Positions 1 through 12,700 of a stretch of 64,000 nt of DNA are shown one piece after another (positions within the stretch are counted from its first letter, which is position 1; every line of letters starts with the position of its first letter). The notes under the pieces are model-generated. The model had not been told where the DNA came from and made no database searches. It worked only from the letters and a program-made list of their open reading frames with translations. The stretch spans positions 17,164,940-17,228,939 of the forward strand of contig NC_092051.1 of NCBI RefSeq assembly GCF_003086295.3. Reading direction: 5' to 3'. Source of the DNA: Arachis hypogaea. Taxonomy: Eukaryota > Streptophyta > Magnoliopsida > Fabales > Fabaceae. The translations under genes were made by a program, and so were the position numbers.

Positions 1-495
1 GGTTTAATAATTACAATCAGACGAACTGATAATCATGGATGATATCTAATATAAGAAGCAAGCATGGAGGGGATGAGGAAAAGGGGAGGAAAAACAAAAG
101 TCTGAGCCATCCATAGGTGTAAATCAAGAGTCATTTAATCATTTTCTAGAAGAAGTCATCTAAATAAGCCCAAATAAGATGAGAAAGTTAAAAATAAAAC
201 ACACTATATATATATATATCAGGAAGCAGAGTATATAATGATGAGTTTCATGGCCTGTAACAGCACAGTGCCCACTAACTTTTATGATATTACCATACCC
301 TGTTCATATTGTAAAGAGCCTCCACCATTTCAACAGATCTGTTGCGTACAGCTGCAGCAACCTGGAAATCCAAATAAAGTAATCAGAATGGAGAATAGTA
401 TTAATAACTCTACTACCTATGGTCAATTTTTGAAGATAAGTTTCCAATGAACTAGCAACATGATGGGACAAAATAACAGCAAATCAGAAGCTCAC

Positions 496-1014
496 CTTCT
501 TCCAGTCTTTTCCGTACTTCCTATATGCCTCATAAAAACGCTCTAGCTCATCTTTGTTCCACTGAGATCCCAATTTATCCGACAGCTTTTTCTTCTGCAT
601 TAAAAAAGTCAGGCTTTAAACAAGAAAAGAAACAATGGCCAAAGCAAGTAGTGTAATGGAATGGAATTAATCAAAGTTATACATAGAAAACGACAAAACG
701 TAAACTCCTATCATCATGTGAAATACATATACATAACAATAAGTTAATGAACCAACATTAAATGTTAAGTATGACCAACAACTATCATGCTATTTACGTA
801 ACAACGGCTGTTTTGACCGTACCACGTGGAGTATGGCAAGGCACATTGCATATACTCCTGCCTAATTGGGGCCTGCCTCAAAATATAAATGCAATAAAAT
901 GAAACGTACCCTTTGCTTATTTTTATTTGAGTTCATTCCCTCTTTCTCGGGAGAGACCTCATTTAAACTCGAGAATCGCTTATTCATACTTCTAGGCTTC
1001 CTAGTTGGAGCCAT
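496..1014 (-). CDS. ALY: ALWAYS EARLY (LIN-9-like) protein, 5' part; gene runs off the left edge
   Basis: Two in-phase coding exons are visible. Exon 1 (1014 to 910, 35 codons) starts [20 protein letters not shown] and ends at a GTACGT donor. Exon 2 (594 to 496, 33 codons) encodes a SANT/MYB-like segment with [20 protein letters not shown] and ends at a GTGAGC donor. Both exons are phase 0. The order basic N-terminus then SANT is that of plant ALWAYS EARLY proteins, relatives of animal LIN-9/Mip130 in the DREAM/MuvB chromatin complex, which act in the nucleus on cell-cycle and developmental promoters. Bases 1-495 read as the next intron; I found no continuing exon there, so the DIRP domain should lie left of the window. 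The start is supported by an acceptor at 1030-1032, 15 bases before the ATG. Nothing looks broken. The copy number (ALY1/2/3) cannot be assigned. Confidence 0.85.
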
Positions 1015-1029
1015 AAATTCTTTATCTTT

Positions 1030-2160
1030 CTGCAACGAATTAATTGGGGGAGAAAAAATCAGTACACAAGCCAAGTTAAGAAAATCATCCATTAAACTGA
1101 TCAATAATGCAAAAAATTGCAACATAACAGACAGACTTTGCTCTATGACAACCATTCAATAAATGTCCACATTATATGCGTCCAAAATCCTCACCCTTCT
1201 TGCTTGTTCCAACGAGATATACAACTAAAGATATAGCTAACTCCAAACAAATTTGAAGAAAAATGTTCAACAAATCATTATCACTCTTATTGTTGCCCTC
1301 ATATTTTACAAACAAGAAAAGTACAGCATAAATAAATTATAGTCATACACTAGAAATTTTCCACGAGGTAGAAATGTTCTTCTGCAATCAAGAACTACAC
1401 TTCTGCCCCGACAAAAATTGCTTCTAATTGATCACCAGCTCCAACATCAGCTTAGATCAGATTGAATCTGAAATACGTGAACCCTGCACCAAAAACTTAA
1501 AAACTTAATTAAAAGCAGACTGAGAGAGTAAGCATAATTTAAATCCGTAAAATCAGTACAATAATTTGAAACACACATCAAGCACTTCCAAATCCAGCAA
1601 GATAAGCAGAAAACTTTACTCGTTTCGATTCCTACATAAAACATATCCAGTGAGTAATCAAGCTCCTCGTCTCCGAATTCAAACCATAATTCTCACAATC
1701 GCATCGTAAGCGCGAACACACACCGAAAACGAAAAACAAAATAACGCAGCTTAGAAAGAAAAACGCAAACGCGAATGAGCTAGAAGAAACAGATTATAGC
1801 AAGAGTCAATAACGTAAGAGCTATTCTTTTTTGAAAAACGAAAACGGAAAAGAAATTAGAAGCTCATCCGAAGAAAAACAGCAACATTATCAGCAAAAAC
1901 AGTCAAGAAGCCAAATCTCTTAAAATCAAGCAAAGATCGCTGCAAATTGCTTCTTTGCATGGAACTCAAACCCTAAATTACAGATCGGGAAGTGAAATTT
2001 GGCTCTGCGGTTCTCACCGTTTTGTAGGGTTCGAAGCATATGCGAGAAGAAGAGAGAGAAACTTGATGGCAGACAGGGTTTAGAGAGAGAATGAGAAAGA
2101 AGGGAAAAAAGAAAAAAGAATGAGCGATTGCCGCCAACTCCAACTCAATATATGGTTTGG
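1030..2160 (-). promoter_or_regulatory. 5' leader, leader intron and core promoter of the ALY gene
   Basis: Read on the minus strand, a TATAT motif lies near 2145-2150. An AG/GA-rich leader follows from about 2130 to 2018 and ends at a GTGAGAA donor (2017). A leader intron runs to the TTGCAG acceptor at 1030-1033, just before the coding exon. A long intron in the 5' leader is common in constitutively expressed plant genes. Leader and TATA assignment are inference from position and composition. No other gene is visible in the roughly 1 kb of intron. Confidence 0.55.
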
Positions 2161-2629
2161 GTTTTGGGTTGGGTTAAGGGATGCAAAATGCAATGAATGA
2201 AATTGAAATGATATTTTTTCTTTTGTTTTTTTGAAGCAGTGCGTGTATCATTATCATGGTGAAGGATGAAGACGGTCTATGGACTGTGGGAAACCATGCA
2301 CCTTCGTATTAGGCTGCTCGTTACCCTACACGTACCCGGGTGTATCTTTTAGACAGTCTTGATTGTGCGACTCATAGGGAAGTCCTGGTTGACGTTTTAG
2401 ACGATTATATTTGAAATTTTGGTTCTGCATCTTTAAGGTAGGTTTGCGCACCAACCCCAAGGTTTTCGCTTATTGTCAATTTGACCCCGGAATTTCTTTT
2501 TATCCCCACCAACACCAAGGCACAGGGCCACTACGGGAGTTCAAGACTGATTCGGTACGAACTGAGATATATTCTGTTTGATTTATATTTGTTACTTTTA
2601 TTCAGTATTATTTTTGGATCAGATTTGAA

Positions 2630-3290
2630 TAGGAGTGGCAAACAGGGGCGAAGCTACATACATTAAAAGGGGGCAATTGCCCCCCCTAATTTTAATTTTT
2701 TACATATAAATTATATGTAAATTTCAGTTTAGCCCCTCTTAAAATTTTATTTTAATCTTATTTTATTGTGTAAATATTTTTGGCCCCCCTCTAATATTTC
2801 ATCTAGCTCCGCCCCTGGTGGCAAACAGATTGAAATCTGCTGAGTCGGCTTGCGTAACCTACTAAAAAAATAGGTTAGGTTGTAAATTTAAAACCGTCAA
2901 ACTTAAAAAATCTGTCTAACTCGCACCGCCTAATCGGTAGGATTTGGCGGGTTTCGGCAGGGCGGAGTCGGCTTCTTCGCCGAGTCTAACGTTTTTATGG
3001 TCAGGGTCGTTTTTTTACAAATTTTTATGATGTTATTGATCTACAAGAAGATAAAGATGATAATTAAAGATGTTTTAAGTTATATTTTGAATATATTTTA
3101 TGTTTAATTGATTATAAACTTAAAGATGTTTAATTATATGTTTTGGACAATGTTTATTTTACTTTAGATAATATTGATTTTATTATTTTATTTCAAAAAA
3201 CTTAATTTATGAATATATTTATTACATATTTATAATTATAAAGACTTTAATATTTATGAATTTAGAAATTATAATTTTTATTACATATCA
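2630..3290. mobile_element. Older hAT-like repeat (TAGGAGTGGCAAAC end), host of the MITE
   Basis: The left boundary TAGGAGTGGCAAAC resembles Ac/hAT termini (TAGGG-TG). Behind the nested MITE follows a GC-richer stretch with GGCGGG and CCGCCTAAT motifs, then AT-rich DNA. A second relative with the same order of motifs starts at 54099. The right terminus was not found, so the end given is approximate. No coding capacity is visible. Confidence 0.45.
2643..2817. mobile_element. Non-autonomous hAT MITE, 175 bp
   Basis: The ends are CAGGGGCGAAGCTA and the inverted TAGCTCCGCCCCTG, 13 of 14 bases complementary. The element is flanked by a perfect 8-bp direct repeat GTGGCAAA (2635-2642 and 2818-2825). 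An 8-bp duplication and CAGGG-type termini are hallmarks of the hAT superfamily. The inside is AT-rich with a run of Cs near each end and codes for nothing. Confidence 0.9.
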
Positions 3291-5489
3291 TAACAACATT
3301 GTTTGTACTTATTAGCCCATGCTTCTCTTCCTCCTTTATTTTGGCATCATGCTTTGCAAATAGCAACTTACCTTCTCAATATTCTTTCTCATAAACTATT
3401 ACACTATCAATCTCTTCTTTGCATTCTTTATCAAAAGAATCCTTCTTATTTCCATCTTCGGATGTTTGGGTGTTTATGTTATCCTCTTATTCCCTCTACA
3501 ATCATAAATAAACTTCAACCCCGGTCAACTTCTTGTGTTTTTTTGGAATATCCTTTACATCATCATGAGTATAAATGCCTTGATTTGTCATCTAGAAAAA
3601 TCATCATTAGCTGTCACGTCTTATTTGATGAGACGCAATTTCCCTTTGCAAAGGTATATACTCCTTAAAATTACACTTATCGATTTTTGGAAGATGGGCC
3701 ATCTCCTTACGTGGTCCATCATTTCACTACTCCAACAAACTCACCAGTCGCACCCTTTCCTACCTCTCCTGAGCCCATCTTACCGAGCCTAGCTTCTACT
3801 TCCACTCTCCCACTTATCTCTCTTCCTTGCCCAACTCCAATCTCTCAATCTAATCTACCCACAGGTCCTGTTACTAGGAGTCAACATGGGATTTATAAGC
3901 CTAAGAAGTCTTTCAACCTTCTTGCATAAGTATTTAAATCCCTTTTACCCCGTTATCCTGTGTCTGCTCTTCGTGACCCAAATTAGAAATTGGCTATGGA
4001 TGATGAATAAAATGTTCTTATTGATAATAAGACGTGGGAGTCGGTGCCCCGTCCTCCAAATGTTAATGTCATTCGGTCTATGTGAATTTTTGCTCATAAA
4101 GAAAAATATGATGGTTCTTTTGAGAGGTATAAAGCTCGTCTTGTAGGTAATGGTAAAACTCAACAGGTGGACGTGGACTGTGGTGAGACGTTTAGTTCGG
4201 TAGTCAAACTGGAGACTATTCATGCAGTTCTCATTTTGGCTCTTTCTAAGGCTTGGCCAATTCATCAACTTGACGTCAAAAATGTTTTTTTACATGGCGA
4301 ACTCAAGGAGACTGTTTACATGTATCAACCTTTGGGGTATCGGGATCCTAATAAATCTAATCATGTGTGTTTACTGAAGAAATCTCTTTATTGGTTGAAA
4401 CAGGCTCTGAGGACTTGGTATAAGAGATTTGATGACTATGTCCATACTCTTGGGTTTTCTCATAGTACTTCAGACTATTCTTTGTTTGTTTATCGCTGCG
4501 CTACTTTTCTAGTTTATCTCTTATTGTATGTCGATGATATTATTTTGACTGCTTCTTCAGATGAGCTCCGTCAATCTATCATATCTCTTCTTAGCTCGAA
4601 ATTTGCTATGAAGAACTTGGGCCTGTTGAGCTATTTTCTGGGCATTGCAGTCACTCGTCATACAAGTGATTTATTTTTATCTCAAAAGAAATATGTTGTT
4701 GAAATCATTGATCAAGCCGGCATGTCATTATGTAAGCCATCTCCTACTCCGGTAGATACAAAACTGAAGCTCAGTGCTACTACGAGCAAACCTTTTGAGG
4801 ATCCATCTCTTTATATGAATCTTGCAGGGGCACTTCAGTACCTTACATTCATGAGGCCCGATATTACTTATGCGGTGCAACAAGTATGCTTATTCATGCA
4901 TGACCCACGGGAGGAACACATGCACGCTCTTAAGCGCATTTTGCACTAGATTCAGGGTACTATGGATTTTGGTCTTCATCTTTATCCATCTTTCACATCC
5001 ACTCTTATTTCATATACTGATGCTGATTGGGATGGGTGCCCCGATACACGGCGTTCAACATCGGATTATTACGTCTTTCTGGGTGATAACTTGATCTCTT
5101 GGTCCACTAAATGTCAAGCTACTTTATCCCGTTCTAGTGTAGAGGCTAAATACTGAGGGGTTGCCAATGTGGTTTCTGAGTCATGTTGGTTGTAAAACTT
5201 GCTGTTGGAGTTTCATTGTCCTATTCAGAAGGCTACACTAGTGTATTGCAATAATGTTAGTGCCATATATCTTGTTGGTAATCTTGTTTAGCATCAACGC
5301 ACTAAGCATATTGAGATGGATATACATTTTATACGAAAAAAGGTGGCTCGTGGCCAAGTTTGTGTATTACACGTCCCCTCGCGCTATCAGATTACAGATA
5401 TATTCACCAAAGATCTTCCGTTGGTGTTATTTGAGGATTTTCGGGACAATCTCAACATTCAGCGACCTCCTGCTTCGACTGCGAGGGTG
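3290..5489 (+). pseudogene. Ty1/copia pol remnant: integrase C-terminus, reverse transcriptase, RNase H
   Basis: The remnant begins inside the integrase C-terminal region (3303-3668, with FGCLCYP). It continues through a linker into reverse transcriptase: start near 3962, then VKNVFLHGEL, LYGLKQ-like LYWLKQ, and the catalytic YVDDI (4528-4542). RNase H follows (DADWDGC near 5020 and the degraded TKHIEMD motif near 5300). Stops and frameshifts occur at about 3929, 3991, 4083, 4947 and 5154, so it cannot be translated as a polyprotein. Gag, protease, the integrase core and the 5' LTR are absent. It is joined at 5490 to a 3' LTR. Confidence 0.9.
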
Positions 5490-5648
5490 TGTTAGAATAT
5501 ATGAAAAATATATTCTAACAGATTGTGTATATCATCTTTGTTAAGTGTATGTTTAGCTTTCCTATTTATAGCGTAATTATACTCTTGTATTTGGGGTATA
5601 TAAATGGATTATTCTAATGAAATGGACGGGGGGATTAATCTCTTTCAG
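5490..5648 (+). repeat. 3' LTR (probably truncated) of the first copia element
   Basis: A purine tract GCGAGGGTG (5481-5489) precedes TGTTAGAATATAT, the LTR start. The first 31 bases form a perfect hairpin with 13-base arms around GAAAA. A TATA box (GTATATAAATGG, about 5597-5608) lies inside. At about 5648 the sequence passes directly into integrase-coding DNA of the neighbouring inverted copia fragment, so the true LTR end is uncertain. Confidence 0.7.
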
Positions 5649-8024
5649 AAAGAATTGGTGATAACTTGTTGGCCTTAAGCGAATAAGTGTTGCAGCATGT
5701 ATAATGGCATGCTCCAAATAGAGGTGGGGAGATTTATTCTCATAAGTAAGGGTCTAACAATCAATTGGAGCCGTTTAATAAGTGAATCTGCTAGTCCATT
5801 TTGTGTATGAACATGAGCTATTGGATGTTCAATACTTATACCATTGGCCATACAATAAGCATAAAAAACTTGGAGGCGAATTCATCAACATTATCAAGAC
5901 GAATTATTTTGATTGAATTTTCTAAAAACTGTGCTTTTAATCGAATAATTTGAGCAAGTAATCTCGCAAACGTCAAGTTGCGAGAAGATAATAAGCACAC
6001 ACGTGACATTATCTTGAAGATACATCTAATAGGACTATAAAATATCTAAAAGATCCACATGATAGATGAATAGGTCCACATATATCATCTTGAATCCTTT
6101 CTAGGAATTCAAGAGACTCAAATCCAATCTTTACTGGTGATGACCTTAAAATTAGCTTTCCCTGAGAACATGCAGCACACTAAAATTCACTAGATTTAAG
6201 AATCTTTTGGTTCTTTAATAAATGTCCATGAGAATTTCAATAATTCTCTGTATCATGGTTATTTCAGGATGACCCAATTGATCATGTCAAATTATAAATT
6301 CATTTTGGCTAATATGCTTCTGGTTAATAATGACATGTGATTCAATTGCACTAATTTTAGTATAATATAACTTATATGAAAGTGGGGGTAACTTTTTTAA
6401 ATTAACCTTTTTATTTAAATCATGAGTTGTGATATATAAGTACTCATGATTTCAATAAGTTCCTTAAAGACTTAGTAGACAACAGTGCATTATTTACTCT
6501 GAATTTTGTTTCTCTGAGAAACAAAATTATAGCTCTTTTGGAACCTTCTATTACATTGCCTGAGTCAATAATAGTATTAACACATTCTTCTTTCGGTACA
6601 AGATGAGTAAAATATATATATTACTTTTGAGAATGGTATACGAACTTGCACTATCCGCAAGGCAAAGATTTTTATTATATGTCCTTGCCATTTTCTTCAA
6701 AGACAAATAATAATAAAATGAGTAAAAATACACGCGCAGTAAAATTGTATTCCTGATTGGAACTTTTTTTTAAGAAGCACAGTACATAGTATCATATATT
6801 AAAAATTTTACTATTATTATTATTATAGAACTTGACATATTTAGTGATTTTAAAATTTTTAAACACAAACATTAATATTTTATTAAACATTATTTATATA
6901 TATCATACTTGAAATTCAAATACATAGAAAATAAAAGTTAATAAGAAGTTTTTTACATTATTTATTTACACAAGTACTTAACGAACTCAAATATTAAACT
7001 TTTCCATCATTGATTAAATGACCAATATTTCCTTCAAGATCCTCAAAGAAATCAGATACTTCATAATGAGTGGTGTAATTTTCAACATCATTTGAAATAA
7101 ATTTTGTCTCCTTTCCTTTGTCATTCTTTTTCAAGAATGCTTGATAAAGATTAACTAAGTGTATTGGGGTACGACAGGTATGCGACCAATGACCCTTTCT
7201 ACCACAACAGAAATATTTACTCTGTTGATTTATTTTACCAATTATTTCTTTCTTTGTCCCACTTCTGGTGAGATCCTTTATTGTAAACATACTTTTTCTT
7301 CCTGCCATAATTTTTTTCTTATTAAAACATTGCCATTTACCTCTTCTGGAGTTATAACTTGTCGCATTTGCTTTAGGAAATAGAGCGGCGCCAACCGGGC
7401 GCGCTTCATGATTTCTTAAAAGCAATTCATTGTTTCATTCAACAACAAGAATGTAAGAAATTAGTTCAGAATATTTTTTAAATTCTTTTTCTCGATACTG
7501 CTGCTGCAGGAGCACATTCGAGCCATGGAAGGTCGAGAAAATTTTCTCTAACATGTCATTATCAGTTATCTTTTTTCCACATAATTTCATTCGTGAGCTA
7601 ATTCGGAACATTGCTGAATTGTATTCATTTACGGATTTAAAATCCTGTAGATGCAAGTGTGTCAACTTATTTCAGGTTTGAGGAAGTATCACTGTCTTTT
7701 GATGATTATACATTTCTTCAAGGTTCTTCCATATATCTGCAAGATCTTTTAGTGTGAGATATTCATTTTTCAATCATTCATCAAGATGACGATGAAGGAA
7801 GATCATGACTTTCACTTTATTCTTTTGGGATGCTTTATTTTCAGTCTTAATGGTATCTTCAAGATCTATTGAATCGAGATGAATTTCAGCATCTAATATC
7901 CATAATAAATAGTTGTTTTCAAATATATCAAGAACATTAAATTCAAGATGAGAGAATTTTGACATAATAAAAATTTATTACCTGCGTCTTCCTAAATTTT
8001 GATCAGAGACTTGTGTTGATAACG
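5649..8024 (-). pseudogene. Inverted Ty1/copia fragment: gag, protease, part of integrase
   Basis: Read on the minus strand from 7965, a copia gag begins MSKFSHLEFN and continues in shifted frames (7665-7435, 7425-6994). It contains a CCHC zinc knuckle, with FCCGRKGHWSHTC encoded near 7200. Protease follows near 6655-6640 (CLADSAS), then integrase down to about 5650, matching the same regions of the copia at 57409-63258 segment by segment. Frameshifts and stops are frequent. Reverse transcriptase, RNase H and the 3' LTR are missing. Its 5' LTR adjoins at 8025. After the LTR end comes ACGTTATCA-ACACAAG, a primer-site-like region shared with the element at 57409. Confidence 0.85.
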
Positions 8025-8271
8025 TGTTGTAAAATAGATAAATAAAGAAAAAAAATAAATATAAAATAAAAAAGTGTAAATAAAAAATTCTAGTATTAAT
8101 ATTCACTAATATTATTATCTCAATATAATTGAAATGATTCATATATATTCACTACTTCATATGTTGATGAGAGTACATATGTGGAGAGAAGTGTTTTTAT
8201 GCTTGTGTTTGTGTTCACTACTTTATATGATTCATATATATATTTCGAGCCTTGCTTTTTCTATTTATATA
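8025..8271 (-). repeat. 5' LTR of inverted copia, proximal part
   Basis: The LTR end (TTACAACA on the minus strand) is at 8025. The rest of the LTR lies beyond the Mutator-like insertion at 15408-15553, where it begins TGTTGTAATATAG. Removing the insertion and one target copy gives an LTR of about 384 bp with a TATATAAATAG box exactly at the insertion point. Confidence 0.8.
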
Positions 8272-8456
8272 GGAAAAACTACCATTTGTACCCATGAACT
8301 TTACGAACGCTGACAAAAGTACCCATGGAAGAAGAAAAGTGACTTTGTACCCATGAAAGGCTGGATCTGTCTGTCGATAGCACCCGAACGTCATTAAAAT
8401 GTTAACTCCGTTAAGTTAAAAGCCAACATGGCACGTTAACTGCTTACCTAGCTTTT
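8272..8456. repeat. Left terminal inverted repeat of the 7.1-kb MULE
   Basis: The repeat matches the reverse complement of 15223-15407 with scattered, mostly C/T or G/A, differences. It includes a GTACCCATG motif three times at about 30-50 bp spacing (near 8287, 8319 and 8348). Subterminal repeats of this kind are plausible transposase contacts, but that is inference. Confidence 0.9.
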
Positions 8457-9738
8457 GATTTTTAATTTGAATTTTTTTAAGAACCTTCCAGGTGAATATA
8501 GAAGAGAGAGAGAGAGAGAGAAACGATAGAGGCACTTCGCGACATTCCATCTTCTTCCTCACCACCCTTATGCATACCCTAGCAGAGAGAGAAACGTGAA
8601 CCACGTACTGAACCCGACGCCACCAACCAATCCGCCCAACCGCCTCCGTCCGCCCAAAACACCACTGGCAACCAGCAACGCCCAATCCTTCTTCCATTTT
8701 CTTCTCAATTTCCCTATTTCTTCCCTCCTTTGCACGTAGTCACTCTGTCTCTGCACGAACAGCCCCTGCTTCGCATCTTCCAGTCCAGCGAGGAACCAAG
8801 GGCAGCGAACTTTTGTGCCGCTGCGACCGCCGCTCCTCCGCCTCGCCCAATTTCTTCGTCCTTCCCTCTCATCAGCGCAGGTTCAATTCCCTTTCCCTGC
8901 TTCCCTGTCTTTCTTCTCTTTATTTTTATTGCTTTTTCATTATGTTTTAGTGATCTGGGTAGGTTAAGTTACATGATTTCTGTGTTTTGGAGTGAATGTG
9001 TTTGCTGTGGCTGAATTTTCTGGGTTGTTTGATGCCAACATCGAACTAAACACGCTGTCTGAATTTGCTGCACACCACATGCTCGATATATCGCCTGAAT
9101 GAAGTTTTTTATTTAAACCTTATATCTGATCAGCATAGGGCTTAAGTTTTGTTTTCATTAGGCATTTTAATTCACAAATATGCAGTTTTCTGAACTTCGT
9201 GATGATGATTTTGATTAAACTTTGGTTATGCGCTAGTTGAATGTCCTTGTTGAACACCAAGTTATCTATATTTTGTTGTCACTCAATGAAGAGATACCTA
9301 CCTAACAAAATGTAATTTGGTAAATTCTTCATATTTTACACAGTTGAAAACAATACCACCACCACCATAAGATAATTATAGTTTTCAGGGGACATTTTTC
9401 TGAAAACATTCACTATTTTACACGGGTTGGCAGCAAGCATAGCCTATTACATATTCCTCACCAAACATCATAACATGTATATCTCAAATCATTATTCTAT
9501 AAATCAATAATTGAAACCCCATTTTTCATGTAATAAATAATGGAAAGGATTAAGGGATGTATTGGGTTGATGAATGCAATTTAGCTTCTCTTATTGCTTG
9601 TCTCAAATAAAGTGCAACTGTTTTCTGAACTTTTTGATGATTATTGTGATTAAACTTTGGTTATACGTTAATTGAATGTCCTTGTTGAAATAGTAGGTGT
9701 ATTGATATGGACTGTTCATTCTTTTTTTATTGACAGAA

Positions 9739-12700
9739 ATGGCTACCACGACGCATATCACATTAATAATACACCATAGAGGTAGACTTGAAAGGGGATC
9801 GGATGGCAAGTTGTGTTACGCAGAAGGTGAAATTACTGAGGTGGAGAGAGTTAACGTGGATACTCTGAATGGCTTCTTCATTAGTGACCCACTGAAAAAC
9901 ATTGGGTATCCAATCATCTCTGATTTCTACTGGCGACAGCCTGGAATGAAAATTGAGGGTGGTTTGAGGCTTCTGCGACTTGACATGGAAGTTGTTAAGA
10001 TGTACGAAGCTGCTGTGGATAATGGCATAAGATTGAATTATACACAGAGCACCCCATTAGCCAAGCAGATGTTATAGATACGAATGAAGAAGCTGGTGTA
10101 GAAGCACCTGGTCAGGTTAATGTAACTCCATCAAGGAGGAGGAGGAAAGTTTGTGTCAAGATGACTCCAACTCCAAAGAAGGCAATAGGTCCTAGAAGAA
10201 TTCTTCACCTGGAAGGGGTACATACTGAAGCCCAAATTACAGAGGAGACCCATGGTACAGAAAAGGCCCAACCAGATGCTAGCCCAAATCCATCAGTTCC
10301 AGCTACACCAAACACAGTTCCTGTATCTGAAGAATTTGCTACACCAAACACAGTTCCAGCACCATCTATTCTGCTTGACAACAATGCCCAGCCAAAGTCA
10401 CCAACATACACAGAGCCATCCTCTACCTCTCATGATCCACAAGACGAATTGCTCACCCAATATGTTCCTTTACCATAGAATCAACCTTCCTCCCAAGCCA
10501 TGCCCGAACCACATCCAACCCCCCCCCCCACCCAACACCCCTTCTACCAATCCATCTACCACAGTAAATGCTCCAGAAATACAGAATAACAACACAGAGG
10601 AGGGTACTAGAGGTAGTAGGAGAAAATAGATAAGGAGATCTACTAAGAGACCCCTTCCAACTGGACAAACATTTATCCCTAATGCAGATTAGAATCAACC
10701 TCCATCAATATTTATTCCAGTGGATGGGAGAGAATATTCAGATGATGAACCTGGTGTTCATTGCTATGAGTCAGAGGGCCTCCACAGCATTGAAAGTGAT
10801 GAGGATGACCAGGGAAGGTCATTTTCACAGGGCAATGCCGATGCACCTGTTAAGGAGGTGAGACTGGAGCTTGAAATGGAGTTCGAGACTCTGCAACAGT
10901 TCAAGAAAGCTATAAGAAAGTTCAATATTAACCTTGGAAGAAGTATTTTTTTTCCCAAGGATTGATTCAACAAGATGCAATGCTATTTGCTATGATGAAA
11001 ACTGCCCGTGGCAAATTTACTGTGCCAAGAGGTCATGTCCGGTGAGTTATCAAGTCAAAATATTTGTCAATGAGCATACTTGCCCACGGAACTTGCATTG
11101 TAAATCTGCCAATGAAAAATGGGTAGTTGATGAGTTAGAAGAGAGAATAAGGAATCAACCTGATGTGACAGTAAAGGATGCTGAGAACTACTTCAGAACT
11201 GAGTTTGATGTGCTTGTAAACGAAAGAAAAATTTATAGTCAATGGCAACAGCAAGAGAAAGGATTGAGGGTTCCGAGGCTGCACAATATCTTAGGCTTCG
11301 TGACTACTCCAATGAGATACTGAAAACAAATCCTGGTACTACAGTAAGGATACATACATCTCCTATGCCTGGGTTGGAGAGTTTCTTATTTAAGAGAATT
11401 TATGTTTGTCTGAATGCATGCAAGAGAGGATTCGTTGAGGGATGTCGACCTTTTATAGGACTAGATGGCACATTTCTAAGAAGATACTATGGAGGCCAGT
11501 TACTTATTGCTATTGGAGCCAATGCAAATAATCATATCTTCCCAATAGCATATGCAATTGTTGAGTCAGAGAACAAGGACAGTTGGAAATGGTTCTTAGA
11601 GCTCCTACAGGATGATGTCGGTGACCATGCAGCAAATGGCTTTAACCTGATGTCGGACATGCAAAAGGTAAATATATTGTATTTATTCGAAACTGTTTTA
11701 ACTGACTAATTGAATAAAGCTTAGTCAGGTTAATTGGTTGTTGTAATTCGCTAAACTCAGTAGTCTAAGGCTGGTTTGTATATATTTTAATTGATCTGAT
11801 TTCAGTTTAGTATATTCAACTGATGGCATTTAGTAGTCTTTGTCTGATTTGTATATTTTTTTAATTGATCTTATTTCAGTTAAGTTGGTTGAATTGAAGG
11901 CATTTAATAGTCTTTGTGTGATTTGTATATATTTTAATTGGTCTGATTTCAGGAAACTTGGTTCTTAATCGAAACTGTGTTAATTTAGTAATTGATTAAA
12001 TGTTTGTCAAGTTATGCAATTCTTATTATTTGCTAAACGCAGTTATAAGTCTATGTTAATTGATCTGAATTTAGTTTAGTTGTTTCAATTGATTGCATTT
12101 AGTTTAGTACCAAATTTTAGTCTAAACCTCACCTTGTGAAGGAGTTTATTTATTTATATTCAATTGTTTTAGTCATTCATCCATTGTATGGTCAGGGGCT
12201 AATTCCAGTAGTAAAGGACATCATGCCAGGTGCACATCACAGATTCTGTGCCATGCATATCTATCAGAACTTTAGAAAACAATGGCCAAACTTAGAAATG
12301 AAGGCTGCAATGTGGGCATGCTCAAAGGCTACTACACCACAAGAGTTTGAACTTGCAATGGGGAGGGTCAAGAGAATAAACCAGCACGCTTGGGAGTATC
12401 TTAACAAAATTCTCTTGCAACAGTGGTCAAGATCTCACTTCAGTGAGTACCCTAAGATTGACTTCTATACAAATAACAATTGCGAGACCTTCAACGGCAA
12501 AATTAAAAAGATGTGAGAAAAGCTGATTATTACCATGTTAGAGGAAGTGAGAGGTTATGTAATGAGGATTTTGGCAAGAAACAAGAAGGCACTTGTCGAA
12601 TATCATGGTAGAATAACCCCTATGCAACAAGGCTGTTTGGAAAGGGAGAAAAAAGACAGCAACTATTGGAGGCCCTTCCTATCCGGTGATGAAGATGGGA

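Noticed and set aside
866..1155. Overlapping open frames of about 97 codons on both strands
   Set aside because: The real signal is ALY exon 1 (1014-910, minus). The opposite frame and the extensions beyond the splice sites have no family resemblance.
8416..9014. Frames of 60-95 codons in the MULE left arm
   Set aside because: They lie in the TIR, CT-rich leader and leader intron of the transposase gene; they do not continue across the splice sites in a meaningful frame.
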